Both the position numbers and the translations under genes were made by a program. The notes beneath the pieces were generated by a model. That model was not told where the DNA came from and ran no database searches. It worked only from the letters and a program-made list of their open reading frames with translations. From Acanthosepion esculentum (lineage: Eukaryota; Mollusca; Cephalopoda; Sepiida; Sepiidae): DNA of 64,000 nt. Positions within the stretch are counted from its first letter, which is position 1. The number at the start of each line of letters is the position of its first letter. Positions 32,131 through 43,802 of this stretch are shown piece by piece. The stretch spans positions 8,079,203 through 8,143,202 of the forward strand of contig OZ038480.1 of assembly GCA_964036315.1 (NCBI GenBank). Direction: 5' to 3'.

Positions 32131-33240
32131 TGTTAAGGTCCGAGTTCCTTGTACCACGGTGATGGTCCAAGGTAGAACGAATGAAGAATAACTCGAACAG
32201 AGGTATGGAATAACACAGATATATTACAAACAGAAATATGTACAAAGAAGTAGAAGTATTAGTAATGACTATCAGATTTGGTTAGAGTGAACTATGTTGT
32301 CTCGATAAGTATCACTATTCCAATGTCTTACAGTAATCGTCTGACGCTTGACTCTGTCTCTGACTGACTCTGAAGTATTTAGTGTCCTCCCCACGAGGGA
32401 CAGATGTGGCACAAGGCCGGGTTTAAAGTGGGGTACCCGAGCCCGTAGGCTCGGCCAAAAAATAGCCCGTAGATCCCGTATAAACGGGATCGGGCCGGTC
32501 AACCTCCCCGAACGAGGCTCTGCCCTTCGGCGGAGCCTCGTCCGAGTTCCTCTCTGCCCAAAGGCAGAGAGTTCCCCTCTGCCTCAGAGGCAGAGAGTTC
32601 AACCGCCTAGCCGAGTCGTCCAAAAAGGACTGACTCGGAAGTATTTAGTGTCCTCCCCGCGAGGGACAGATGTGGCACAAGGCCGGGTTTAAAGTGGGGT
32701 ACCCGAGCCCGTAGGCTCGGCCAAAAAATAGCCCGTAGATCCCGTATAAACGGGATCGGGCCGGTCAACCTCCTCGAACGAGGCTCTGCCCTTCGGCGGA
32801 GCCTCGTCCGAGTTCCTCTCTGCCCAAAGACAGAGAGCTCCCCTCTGCCTCAGAGGCAGAGAGTTCAACCGTCTAGCCGAGTCGTCCAAAAAGGACTGGG
32901 TATTTAGTGTCCTCCCCACGAGGGACAGATGTGGCACAAGGCCGGGTTTAAAGTGGGGTACCCGAGCCCGTAGGCTCGGCCAAAAATAGCCCGTAGATCC
33001 CGTATAAACGGGATCGGGGTGGTCAACCACCTCGAACGAGGCTCCGCCCCTCGGCGGAGCCTCGTCCGAGTTCCTCTCCGCCCAAAGACAGAGAGCTCCC
33101 CTCTGCCTCAGAGGCAGAGAGTTCGACCGAACAGCTGAGACGTCCAAAAAGGACTGACTCGGAACGCTTCTCCCTCTTGAGGCGCAGCATTTATGATGTC
33201 CGGAATAGTCCATTATTATTATGGGTAAGTTCCCATAACA
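32131..33240 (-). mobile_element. Solo LTR (family 1) expanded by internal GC-rich repeats
   Basis: Termini TGTTAAGG...CCCATAACA are inverted (TG...CA) and flanked by a perfect 5-bp duplication ATAAA (32126-32130, 33241-33245), the mark of LTR integration. The outer ~240 bp on the left and ~75 bp on the right match the 289-bp solo LTR at 60584-60872. The strand is inferred from a TATA-like ctataaagactgc on the minus strand of the second copy. Confidence 0.85.
32375..33163. repeat. Three tandem ~263-bp GC-rich hairpin units inside the LTR
   Basis: Copies start at 32375, 32641 and 32900 (gtatttagtgtcctcc). Each holds a chain of short perfect palindromes: cgagcccgtaggctcgg, gatcccgtataaacgggatc, gaggctctgcc/ggcggagcctc, ctctctgcc/ggcagagag and ctctgcctcagaggcagag. 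The unit is GC-rich in an otherwise AT-rich window. Long ORFs on the minus strand are by-products of the repetition. Confidence 0.95.
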
Positions 33241-33245
33241 ATAAA

Positions 33246-33569
33246 TATTATATGTACCATTATATATAATAAAATAATGGATATATCATTGTAATATATA
33301 GATTTTTTTAATGAAAATTTCTATTTACTTTATTTTATAGTAACCATTATAGAATGCCTACGTATTACAGTTAGTTCATTCCGTTGATTAAATAGATAAT
33401 TATTTTTAGAAAGCTTAATATGCAGCTTTTTATGTAGACACAGGGGACACGGATCATTTAATGACTTTGTAAAAATTGTCGTTTTTTAAAATATCATGCT
33501 CTACGTTGCATTGAGCATTTTTAAAAAAGTAAACGCTAAAGATTCTTAATCTGACTTTTCTTTCTCTTT
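33246..33569. other. AT-rich sequence, nothing recognised
   Basis: No ORF or repeat. Confidence 0.6.
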
Positions 33570-33570
33570 A

Positions 33571-33623
<53 letters not shown>
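33570..33623. repeat. (TA)n microsatellite
   Basis: TA run. Confidence 0.97.
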
Positions 33624-33627
<4 letters not shown>

Positions 33628-33821
33628 AAAGAGATCCGTTTTTACTTCTACATTCATAATTTATAATTATACAAACACACACACACATGTACAAAGAAGT
33701 AGCAAAAAGAAATATTGAAATTTATAAACGTAATCAAAGACCTACGGATCGAAAGTTGCCATTCATAATCCATTTTTTATTTCGAATAGTCTGATTAATA
33801 CACTAAAAACACTTCATATCT

Positions 33822-33920
33822 TAGACATCTTACATCACGTTGAAACATTTGTTCCCGTTTATCACCGAAGTTAAGCAACGTTGATTCTTGACTAACCTGC
33901 AAAGGGTTGATAAGCCGTAG
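33822..33920 (+). pseudogene. 5S rRNA-derived sequence
   Basis: tcacgttgaaa, then tatcaccgaagttaagcaac (33860-33879), tgactaac and gggttgataagccg line up in order with the animal 5S rRNA internal region (CACGUUGAAA ... AUCACCGAAGUUAAGCAACGU ... GGUUAG ... GGGUGACCG). The 5' third and the 3' end are absent or diverged. It is either a 5S pseudogene or the head of a 5S-derived (SINE3-type) SINE. Confidence 0.75.
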
Positions 33921-34379
33921 AAAAACGAATCAATCAATTCATCTTAGATATTAGCATAACAAAGAGAAATAGAATGGTTTAAATACTGCATAGGGTAATG
34001 AAAAGCCTGCAACTCATAACGTGAGAAAATGGAAACGTTTCAGAGAATAGTAAGAATATTTTATGAAATCAGGAAAATACCTAATTTTTGAACTTCTTCA
34101 AATATCAAATATGAAAAATATTGTGAAATCAATAAAAGGTGAGAACGAAAATTTGAAATCATTGAAAATGACAAAGATAAACACAATAATCAGAATAATA
34201 AAATGACTTTTTCCTCTAAGTTCCTTCTCAATCCGTTAATTTTGTCACGCAGAATCAAACAATATAAATTAAACAATTAATGCCCGTCTTGACGTCGTGG
34301 CCTTCATCAGAATGATAGGGGACTCGAATTGTGTAAAAAGATGAGCTAGAAGAGTTCATAATGTGAGTAACACACCGAA
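33921..34379. other. Unassigned sequence
   Basis: Reverse strand ctgatgaaggccacgacg near 34300 resembles a retroelement tail. No gene. Confidence 0.45.
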
Positions 34380-34805
34380 GCTGTCAAAATCAAGTTGGTA
34401 CAGAAGTGCAATAATCTGGATAGTATAATAAGGGACGATGTAGTGAGTGGCACAAAATATCGAAGACACATAGGAATGGCGAAAGATACTTTTCGAAAAC
34501 TGACTGCGGTGTTAAAAGTAATAAAATAACTTTAAAAACGAAGAAAAGATATAAGGACTAGTACGAGATTTCTACGCTTTTTATGGCAGTGAAAACTTGA
34601 CACTTTCGTCACAAGGGAAGAAGAATACTTGACGTGTCAGAGAACAGGTTTGACAGACGACTATTGACAATATCTTGAACAGAGCATACGACAAAAGAAG
34701 GATTTTTTAGGAGATTAGAAACTACAAAAATATTAATAACAATTTTGGAGATACATAATGAAAAAAAGGAAGGTTTGGAAAATTTGACACCAATAGGAAA
34801 CATAT
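34380..34805 (+). pseudogene. RTE-type reverse transcriptase 3' fragment
   Basis: In broken frames: S-G-T-K-Y-R-R-H-I-G-M-A-K-D-T-F-R-K-L-T-A-V-L-K followed by F-Y-A-F-Y-G-S-E-N-L-T-L-S-S-Q and a R-x-D-D-Y-W-type segment. These are the post-RT landmarks of RTE-like elements. Many stops. Confidence 0.6.
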
Positions 34806-34829
34806 GATGTAAATGAAGCAAAGGGTAAC

Positions 34830-34831
34830 AT

Positions 34832-34864
<33 letters not shown>

Positions 34865-34915
34865 GACAGAGACAGAGACAGAGACAGAAAACAGAGAGAG
34901 ACAGAGAGAGTGGGA
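34830..34915. repeat. (GA)n / (GACA)n microsatellite
   Basis: agagag then acagagacagagac repeats. Confidence 0.97.
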
Positions 34916-35574
34916 AAAGGGAGCGTGAAAAGTATAAACGATTTTCTAAATAGCATACGTTTGCACAATGTTACAATTTTTAAAGACATATGCGTGTCGA
35001 AAAGTTCTCGGCCAAACCACTACCCCAAATTCAACCAAATGACAATGCATCAAATTTGTATTCTCTTGATGTTTACATATCTAAATACCAGGGCGATACT
35101 TTAGGTCTGTGATTCTTTGTTAAATTTAGATCTAATTCTGAACAACTTAGACTGAATCTGTTGACTTCCAAAATAATTTATTCGATCGATTCCGATTTCG
35201 AAAGAAAATGGCTGCTATGCCGTCTGCTTATTATAGGTTATCAAAAAGATTGTTTAGTAATTTGTCTACTATTTTCAGATAAGCAATTTTCTTGTCACTG
35301 TATATTTAACAAAGGTGACTTTAATTGAGATTAGTTTTTTTTCTTAACATCATAATTTTAAAATCATTTTCTTCCAAATGTTATCACAAAGAAATTTCCC
35401 AAGTTTTCTATTGCTCTAAAAAAATGTAATCGATTCAAAAAGCGATACTGAACCAGACATATAAATAGTATATCGACTTGATCTCTGAATGTGCCGATAT
35501 GATATATCTGCTTCCAAAGACATAGGTAAATAGATACGATGTTTTAAATTTTAAATTTGACATATCATATAAAT
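34916..35574. other. Intergenic sequence
   Basis: Nothing recognised. Confidence 0.55.
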
Positions 35575-36640
35575 ATACTGATGAAGAATTGCTAAATTTA
35601 CGATAAAAAGGAAAAATAAATGATTTCACACTCTCTGCTGTTTCAGAAACACAAGAATCGTCGGATTTTGTATTAATGAGTGACTGAATGAATCTAAATA
35701 TGGAATGAGCTGGCATAAAATAGGAAATACTGCTTTGTGATGTGCATTGAAGGTTGGGTAGTTTTTAGATAATGGAAAGAAAACCAATACGCCATGTTTT
35801 CGTCAACCCAGGCTATGAGAAAATTATCTCCGTGTGATATGAGAAATGGAAAAAGCTCACCTGTCTAAGGCTATGGATCGGAAAGTGCGTGACAGAATCA
35901 AACTAACACCGACATTGCCGTCGTCGTCATCATCATTGAATGTTTCTCACTTCTGAAAGAAATCTACGGACATTATATTGTCTGGTGTCCTTATTTTTTT
36001 TTTAAATCTGTATCACCCCAAGCAAGACAGTATAGCCAGGAACAAACAAGGAGCTACTGGGTGTGGTGGAATTAGGGGCAGAAGAATTAGTAATGAGTAG
36101 AAAGAGAAAGGAGCAATCAAGAGGACAGTAGATAGCGATTGACATTGCATTTAAACTCTTACAGATTAAAGTTGGCTAAAAACGAGAGGTGCGAGAAAGG
36201 AAATTGTCAGCACAGAAGTTACGGCAGCATCTATCTAGCTCAACTTTAAATTATTGAGATCTCGACGCCAATCTAGTATCGCTGATAAATTCACACGGTG
36301 TCGGTACGATAGCGTGGAGCTCATATAAACAATTACTATGAAAGTATTTATTAAAAAAAAGACACAGAGAGGCAACCACGAGGCGATTGAAGCCGGGCCG
36401 CCAGATCAGGACCAATAATATTGCTGATTCTTCTTTGAAACTTATCAAAGAGTTCCAGGAAAATAGCAGAGTCAGCGGACCATATATGGCAGCAATATTC
36501 TAAACATGGGCGAATGGTAGACTTATAGATATGAAAGATAGATTCCGGAGAGAAAAATGTCTCGTCTGGCACAGGGAACCAGCTGACCTAGCAATAGATT
36601 CAATATAGTCTTTCCACTTCATGCCAGCTGAGAACATTGT
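35575..36640 (-). mobile_element. Second copy of the jockey/CR1-type LINE, 5' truncated
   Basis: 3' UTR 35580-35990 matches 17475-17890 almost base for base. Coding part 36119-36620: FHIYKSTIRPCLEYCCHIW, then FQRRISNIIGPDLAARLQSP and a degenerate end with frameshifts. It ends about 560 codons short of a full RT. Confidence 0.85.
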
Positions 36641-37169
36641 CAGGGGATTTCAATCAACGAGAGAATATTGGAAAATCAGTGATATAATTTGTGCAGTAAT
36701 AAAATCAATGTTCTTACAAAAATATTTGCATATCAACAGATGGCCGAAAATCATTTGCATCGCCTTTTGGAAGAATCGTCTCGCATCTTCTACACGTATT
36801 CAGAACCCCTGCTTCAAAAATATAATAATTAGGTCTGAAAATGACTCTAATAGGGCCAATATATATTCTTCAGGAATGACGATGTGAAACATCTACGAGG
36901 TTAGGCTGAAAAGGTTGACTATTAAGGAATGATGGTAGAACTGTGAAATCTTGCATGCATTAATTTTAAATCTTCTTATTAATAACGGCATTGTTTATTT
37001 CTAGGTAAACTGATATCTGGCTGTTCAATGAAGGCTAGTCATCCAGTTGGTCTAAAAAGTCAAGGGCAGATATGATGTCATCATCCATGAGATATTGGTT
37101 TACAGCCAAGTATTTTTTTCATGCTGAAAAAGAGATGATAGTCAAATCATGAGGATAGGGAAGGTGAGC
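36641..37169. other. Unassigned sequence
   Basis: No gene recognised. Confidence 0.5.
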
Positions 37170-38480
37170 TACAGTCACACATAGAAGCCATTGAAACCAA
37201 AAACTGAGGCCATTAACTTCTCTGCAATGTCATACTCCTGGATTTTGGAAATGTACAAAGTTCTCTCGGTGGTAGTAAATTTCCTTAAAGACAGCATGGG
37301 AATGTGGAAACTATATTATACCTGGATCACACCAAAGGCACTGCCACTACCAACCACCTGTATACCCGACGAGGAATCTTTGAATGAGACTACCTGTCAC
37401 CCCTTCTGTCTATCCTTAATCATCCTTATGCGTGAACTACACAATAAAGGCTATAGATACAAATTATAGGCTCAGTGGAAAATGAAATGTCATAAAGCCA
37501 AGACTGAGCTTAGGTTTCTAGTTGGGATCCAGAATGAAATGTGTATACAGTAGAAATCAAAAGAAATAGCAATGAAAAAGTGCCAAACTTTTGAGAGAGT
37601 ATTTGGAGCAGCCTAAAAGAATATAATCCCAATGCAGAATGGATCCAACGAGAAGGAAGAATGATGGATAAACCTCTACAAGAATGGGAAACTATAACCC
37701 AGAATAATGCCAGTCAGCCTCTAAGGAAATCCCCAAAATGGAAATCCCCAGGAAATGACAAATGCTAATTAATAATCCCAATGAAGTCCCAAAATGGATC
37801 ACTGAAGGTATTACATATCTCCTACCAAAAACAGGTGAAACAGGTTTATTTGATCACGTCTGTCCTGAAGAACTGTACTTCCTCTATTCTCGAAGAAAAC
37901 AACATTCTTCCCCTGGAACAAAAGGGATGCCGGAGAGGTTCATATACTTGCAAAGATCAACTATTGATAAACAAAATGATCCTGGAAAACTGCAGGAAAA
38001 AAAAGGTAGAACTCTCAGCACAGAATGGATCGATTACCGTAAAGCCTTTGATAGTGTGCCACACTTCTGGATCCTTAAGGTTTTGGAAATGTACAAAGTC
38101 TCCCCAGTAATAGTAAATATCCTTAAAGACAGCATGGGAATGTGGAAAACCACATTATACCTAAACTCACACCAAAGCTAATCGCCCAGACATCGCGATC
38201 AGAGACTGCAAAGACAAAATGTGTCTTCTTATTGACATGGCAGTCGATGGAGACTGTAATGTATCGTTGAAGATTTTCAAAACTTATTAAAATACAAGAA
38301 TCGAAATCTAAAAAATGCGGCACATAAGGTCATCAACAATTCCATTTGTAGTTGGTGCCTTCCGATTAATTTGAAAAAAGGTTCCGATAGACCCATCGAA
38401 GGAATCCCTGGTGGCCCAAGCCTTAAACAAATACGAAAAAATGTTATTACAAGTACAGCCCATATCTTACGAAGAGCTTT
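37170..38480 (+). pseudogene. R2/NeSL-type LINE reverse transcriptase, two joined fragments
   Basis: Fragment 1 (37170-37560) has WILEMYKV, NFLKDSMGMWK and SPLLFCLSLIILMRELHNKGY in shifted frames. Fragment 2 (37560-38480) has EYNPNAEWIQREGRMM, KSPKWKSPGNDK, WITEGITYLLPKTGE, LPLEQKGCRRGSYTCKDQLL, WIDYRKAFDSVPHFWILKVL and a distal T-S-T-A-H-I-L-R-R-A-L-S. Such RTs with a restriction-like endonuclease are usual in R2/NeSL-type elements; the endonuclease itself is not visible. The overlap of motifs shows two copies placed in tandem. Several deletions. Confidence 0.75.
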
Positions 38481-38657
38481 ATCTATGTAAAATATGTGTG
38501 ATCTTAAATTTTGTTTTTCTTTTGTGTTTTCGCGTTTTTTAGCTTTTTTCTTTTTTCCTCAAAAGCTGCTCAGTGGAAAATGTCATGATGCCATTTCTGA
38601 CCTTAGGTCTCTGGTTGGGACCCGGAAAGAAATGTGTACACACCAGAAATCAAATGA

Positions 38658-38701
<44 letters not shown>

Positions 38702-38999
38702 TGATGATGATGATAATAATAATAATAATAGCAGCAGCAGCCTTGGATGTCTCTAATATTAAAAATGCAACCTGAGTCGTTCCGAAAGTGACCTAAAATT
38801 ATGTCATAAGACTAAAATAAAGGTTAGAATTATAAGAATATAGGAGAATAAGAAATACAGATAGTAGGGAAATACTAATTAGACAACCAGACAAGAAATG
38901 AATGGAGTAAATTAGTAGAGAACTAGTAAACTAATAGACATGAATGGGCTAAAAGTTGTTTCTCTAAAACTGTACAAAAACCAGAATTTTAACTTTTGG
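38481..38999. repeat. LINE tail with (AAT)n(ATG)n microsatellite
   Basis: 38572-38655 repeats the 37470-37560 sequence (ctcagtggaaaatg, gggaccc, aaatgtgtacac), then (AAT)n, (GAT)n and (AGC)n at 38660-38742. Confidence 0.75.
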
Positions 39000-39450
39000 A
39001 CTATATAAAAAGCAAAATCTTAACTTATAGTCTATAGAAAAAGCAGAATTTTAACTTATGGCATATATAAAAACCAGAATTTTAAAATAATGGTTTATAT
39101 AAAAAGCAGAATTTTAACTTATGGTCTATATAAAAAGCAGAATTTTAACTTATGGTCTATATAAAAACCAGAATTTTAACTTATGGCATATATAAAAACC
39201 AGAATTTTAACTTATGGCATATATAAAAAGCAGAATTTTAACTTATGGTCTATATAAAAAGCAGAATTTTAAAATAATGGTTTATATAAAAAGCAGAATT
39301 TTAACTTATGGTCTATATAAAAAGCAGAATTTTAAAATAATGGTCTATATAAAAACCAGAATTTTCACTTATGGTCTATATAAAAAGCAGAATTTTAACT
39401 TATGGTCTATATAAAAAGCAGAATTTTAACTTATGGTCTATATAAAAACC
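39000..39450 (+). repeat. 31-bp tandem repeat, ~14 copies
   Basis: Unit agaattttaacttatggtct then atataaaaagc. Variants with aaaataatggt or catatataaaaacc are interspersed in a non-random pattern. Confidence 0.95.
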
Positions 39451-40010
39451 AAAGTATGTCTCAGGGAATGTGTTGGTATTTCACTCGTTTAGGTTTGTCC
39501 GAAAAGATAAGTAATTACAGCATTAGAAATAAAGCATAATCCAATGACATGACACGACGGTGAGAAAAAAGAACGAAACCAAAACTTTGAGATTCAAAGC
39601 TTTTATGGCTTTAGCAGAAGAATGAGAAGAAAGAAGAACGAAAGAAAGCTTACAATTATGGTGTTGAAAAAAAAATGGTATTTTGCGAACTTATCTTTCA
39701 CAGAAAAGAAACGTCCCGTTAACTGTTCATTGAGATCTTGTGATTTCTTGTTATTTGGGTGGTGGCGGCGATGTCTCTAAGTCCGGAATTCCTAAGGATT
39801 GAGAATATATTTCTTTACATGGAGTAGCATCTACACTCCCGGATTCCACAGATCTGTAGGTGTTATAGTAATTTACCCGCGCACGCATGGAGTCTCCCAG
39901 CTATAAATAGGTGCAGGTACTACCTTTTAGGGAGGGAAGTTTCCAGCAGTCAGTTCTGACAGTCGGACCGAACATTCTTGCTGTAACACTCTCGTTTGTA
40001 TATGTTTGTA
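39451..40010. other. Possible further LTR-like sequence around a TATA box
   Basis: agctataaataggtgcag at 39900 resembles a TATA box, followed by cagtcagttctgacagtcgg. It continues after the solo LTR insertion. No ends identified. Confidence 0.35.
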
Positions 40011-40015
40011 TTAGT

Positions 40016-40324
40016 TGTTGACCATGTTCACTATAGTCTATGAATATAGAATCCAGCGCAGTACGTAATCTGTTCAATGAAACAACGTTAAAGATTAACA
40101 CTCACGAGCCAGACACACTACTGAATCTGACTATATCGCCAATACCACCAGCAGCTGTTCCGTAATTCTTCAGTCTTCGATATCAAAGGAATATTCCGGA
40201 AAAACATGGCTGCCTTTATACACGTCGAATTGAATATATTGAGGCTTCTATTGGTGAACTATAAAATGAGTCAGCTCATTTTGGCTGGCGCACTAGTACA
40301 CCAAGGTACCCAAAAACTCCAGCA
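40016..40324 (-). mobile_element. Solo LTR (family 2), copy 1, with TSD TTAGT
   Basis: 309 bp beginning TGTTGACC and ending CCAGCA, flanked by perfect TTAGT duplications (40011-40015, 40325-40329). Minus-strand TATA (TATAAAGGC) near 40213 and palindrome aaaatgagtcagctcatttt at 40263-40282. Two more copies at 58947-59297 and 59452-59783. Confidence 0.88.
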
Positions 40325-40329
40325 TTAGT

Positions 40330-41029
40330 TTCTGTTAATATATTTGTTTAACTTTACTAAATAGGCCACAACAGAAGGGGAAGTTTTTTCCGAGAGCAGT
40401 TTTTTTGTCCGTGCTATTCGTTGAAAGCCAACGTAGGAAAAAGGAAAAAAAGATTCAAATCGGGACGTAGCAGCTTCAGTAAGAGGCCTTCTGATTTGTT
40501 CCTTTTCAGCCAGTCAGAAATATCGTTGTAACAATGCCAAGGGGCCCATTCAAAGCAATGTGGAGGTTAATCTGAAAGACTCGTAAAATTTCATTTAATG
40601 AAACCATAGAATTAACTGTAAATGAGCTTTAAATCGATTAGCCAGTCTAGACTAGAACAGTATCTCCTCATCTGAATTAAGAAGTATCTATTAGTGGGTT
40701 TCTGTTTTTCAGAATACCACAGAATAAATCCAGAGCAAAGAAAAATCTAGATAAATATCGAAAACTTATAAGATAGCGGATAGATGTATACAAGGCGACC
40801 GCTGTACCACTTGTTTTATCAGAAACAGTCCTGAAACCAAAAACCGTGAAGGAACAACAGATCATTGGGAAAACCTGAGAACATCCAGACCCCAACTGAG
40901 AAGAGTCCGGGGTTATTGTAGAAACTCATAGCCAATTAATCCCATATTACAACTGATATGAACAGTCAGTGAGTAAAATAATAGTGTGTTAAATAAAATG
41001 AAATAATAAGATACAATTATAAAATAATA

Positions 41030-41030
<1 letters not shown>
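40330..41030. other. Intergenic sequence
   Basis: Nothing recognised. Confidence 0.55.

Positions 41031-41085
<55 letters not shown>
41028..41085. repeat. (ATT)n microsatellite
   Basis: About 19 ATT triplets. Confidence 0.98.
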
Positions 41086-41227
41086 CCTAAAGAATTCTTG
41101 CACGTTGTAGCTATACTCTCTAACTAGCAAGAAAATTGCTTCTAACAAAACTAACATCAGATTATTATTACTTATTACAGGATCATATGAAGTAAACACA
41201 TTTTAAAGAACCAAGTTCTTAATTGGA

Positions 41228-41499
41228 GCTGTTGAGGGAGACAAAAGTTATCTCCCTTTGACTAACCCTTTAAAAAGCTAAAAATAGATATATAGATAGT
41301 CACGTGAACTGCCTGAGGGATCGTTAGGCGCGAAAGTCAAACATCCTCTTTGGTTCCTGACAGTCACACCAGAAAGAAAATGTTTGACTTACGCGCCTAA
41401 CGATCTCCCGGGCAGTTCACGTGACTATCTATATATCTATTTCTAGCTTTTTAAAGGGTTAGTCAAAGGGAGATAACTTTTGCCTCCTCATCACAGCTA
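41228..41499. repeat. Foldback with ~115-bp near-perfect arms
   Basis: Arm 41228-41344 and arm 41380-41499 are reverse complements with few mismatches (gttatctccctttgactaac, tagatatatagatagtcacg, gatcgttaggcgcg are shared). The loop is ~35 bp. No coding sequence. Confidence 0.95.
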
Positions 41500-41660
41500 T
41501 TGATAAACTCGAACTTCAATCAAAGTATTTGTTTCGGTATCAATGTTTAAGGAAAGAATGTTTAAGAAAGCTGAATCAAATCAGCTTATCTATCATATTG
41601 AGCGTCTTACGGGAAACATAATATCTGCTGAAGAAATTAGTGACGTAGTAATTTAAATGG

Positions 41661-41920
41661 TGTTTCATTAAGACGGATTATATATAAGGGTGTTTCATTA
41701 AGACGGATTATATATAAGGGTGTTTCATTAAGACGGATCAAAGTCAGCAGTAAATAAATCAGTGTTATTGGTGAAAATTTATTTATTTCTCTATTGGATC
41801 ATGTTATTTAAGTCATGGCAATTATGTGTGAAAAATAATATCGCCCAAATGTCCGCCAAATCTGAAAGAAAAAGAAAAACATCCTGAAGCACTTAAACTT
41901 AATTCTCATTTAAATTCGGT
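41661..41920. mobile_element. Terminal fragment of a Tc1/mariner-type element with triplicated end
   Basis: tgtttcattaagacggatta recurs at 41661, 41691 and 41721 (30-bp period, TA-rich spacer), followed by ~170 bp. The triplication recalls the duplicated TIR at 1952-2110. No opposite end was found. Confidence 0.45.
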
Positions 41921-43796
41921 CCAAGTTATTGTAATACCCTTTACAATCACAAAATTTGATCATAAACTAGACATTAGGACTGATAGCATAAAAGTTGTAG
42001 GTCTTAAGATAATCTCAGTTCTAACTGTTAAGTTCGATCTTTAGGGAGGCCGTTTCTTTTTTGTACTCAAACCCAGATAAGTCAATATTAAAGTACAACA
42101 TCAAGAACATTTTGATTGTACAGTGTTAACATGATGGTAAGTTGTCTCGCTGACCATTTTCAACATCTTACAATTAAACATAATAATAATAAAGCAAATA
42201 GTGTTTACTTGAATTTTTTTCTAAGATTGTTACAGTACATGGCACATCGTGTTAAATGGGGTGTTGGTGATTGTGTTACATCAACACCACAAGTGACGTG
42301 TACCTAACTATATTGAAAAGCAATATCCGAAAATTTATGTTTTATCTCGGCTGGAAAACCACCCACAAAGCACTCGTAAAATATAGACGACTATTTTTAA
42401 AACACATGAAATGTTTCACTGCTAACTAAAAATCGAAATTGCTAATCAGATAAGAAAAGATTTTAGTAATTCTTCTTTGTATTTAAAAATTAATTTAATC
42501 CGGAGTTTGTAATCCATTCAGCTTTGTATTGTCTGACAAGTTTATAATAATGATGCTTTATATATATATATATATATAAAACGAATTTTACATGTTATTT
42601 CACGGATCAATAGAAACCAGTTTGACGTCACACAAACGAATACTAGTTAATGCGCTAGTCTGTCTAACACTTAGTACTATGTAGTAAATTCGATCTTGAC
42701 TGAATGCCTTACATGTGTACTTTTGACCCGTACCAAGATTTGTTAGTAAATGCTTGTATAGTAAGCACTTACTTTGCCTATCTCCCTTAAGTTCGACCAG
42801 ATATCTTTAAAACGTTTCATATATGAATTCGATGTAAAGATTTAAAATCTTTTATTACATGCACTTGCGTCAAAGTGTTTCTTCTATTTCTTTCATCTTA
42901 AACACATAATCCATGTTGGAAAGTTTGTTACTCTGATGAAGCATTATTACACAAGTCAAACAGAATTTCTTCTCTAAGATGAAAATAGACCGAAATCCAT
43001 GTAAATAAAGTACTCATGCCATGAAAATCTGGTTTTGAAAAGAAAATCGTCGTTTTTTCACTTAATCACCGTCACAGGTGGCCTAGAGTGTATAACGTTA
43101 AAAAAGAAAAGAAGTTAATCGTCTATACCCCGTTTCAGGAATCACAATGAAAACGGTAATTCCATTTTCTGAGTTGAAAACAAAATTAATGAATATTTCA
43201 AAACAAACTTTTTTTTCTTACTTTTTGAATGTTTTGAAGCACGATGTTGAAACCAATTGTATTCGACATTTTTTTTTAGCAGAATTTCCTAAGTTTCTTT
43301 CTCTGGTCTTCCTCAGGTGCTAATTGTATTTGAGAATGGGGATAAATAAAACAGAGAAGGTCTTCGAGTTACAGCACCCTAAAACCTTTGGGATAAAAAA
43401 AAGACAACAAAGACAAACTTAGCCAGAAGGAAACAAAAAAAATTATAGGCTAACTTCATGATATTTCCAAAATGGATGAAAAAGACGATAAATAAAAATA
43501 ATTTATCGAATGATGTAAGAATAACAGTGGAAAACCATGAAAAAGTTTATTTAAAGGTTTATTGTTCAATCTTATTAATTACGAATAAATATTTACTACG
43601 AGAATAATAGTTCTTATTCTGTAAATGTTGGACAGGTAATGTAATTATGAGAGTTTGATTCTCCTAAATGCTCACTCATCCATGAAATTCGCCAACAATT
43701 GTTGCATACCTCTGATAAGAGATTTTGTCGATAGGTGGACCGAGTAGTGCAATCAAGCTTTTTTTTTCCAAAAGTCATTAATGTAATAAACAAAAT
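41921..43796. other. Intergenic sequence with a short (TA)n
   Basis: (TA)n at 42559-42579. Nothing else recognised. Confidence 0.5.
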
Positions 43797-43802
43797 CAGT
43801 AA

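Noticed and set aside
32689..33213. 174-codon minus-strand ORF
   Set aside because: Reads through the GC-rich hairpin repeats of a solo LTR and repeats itself; not a gene.
33822..33920. Functional 5S rRNA gene
   Set aside because: 5' third and 3' end are missing, and no terminator T-run at the right place.
39000..39450. CRISPR-like array
   Set aside because: Contiguous 31-bp tandem repeats without unique spacers, in an animal genome.
39723..40373. Second solo LTR enclosing the TTAGT-flanked LTR
   Set aside because: TATA-like box and TGT...ACA candidates exist, but no target duplication could be found.
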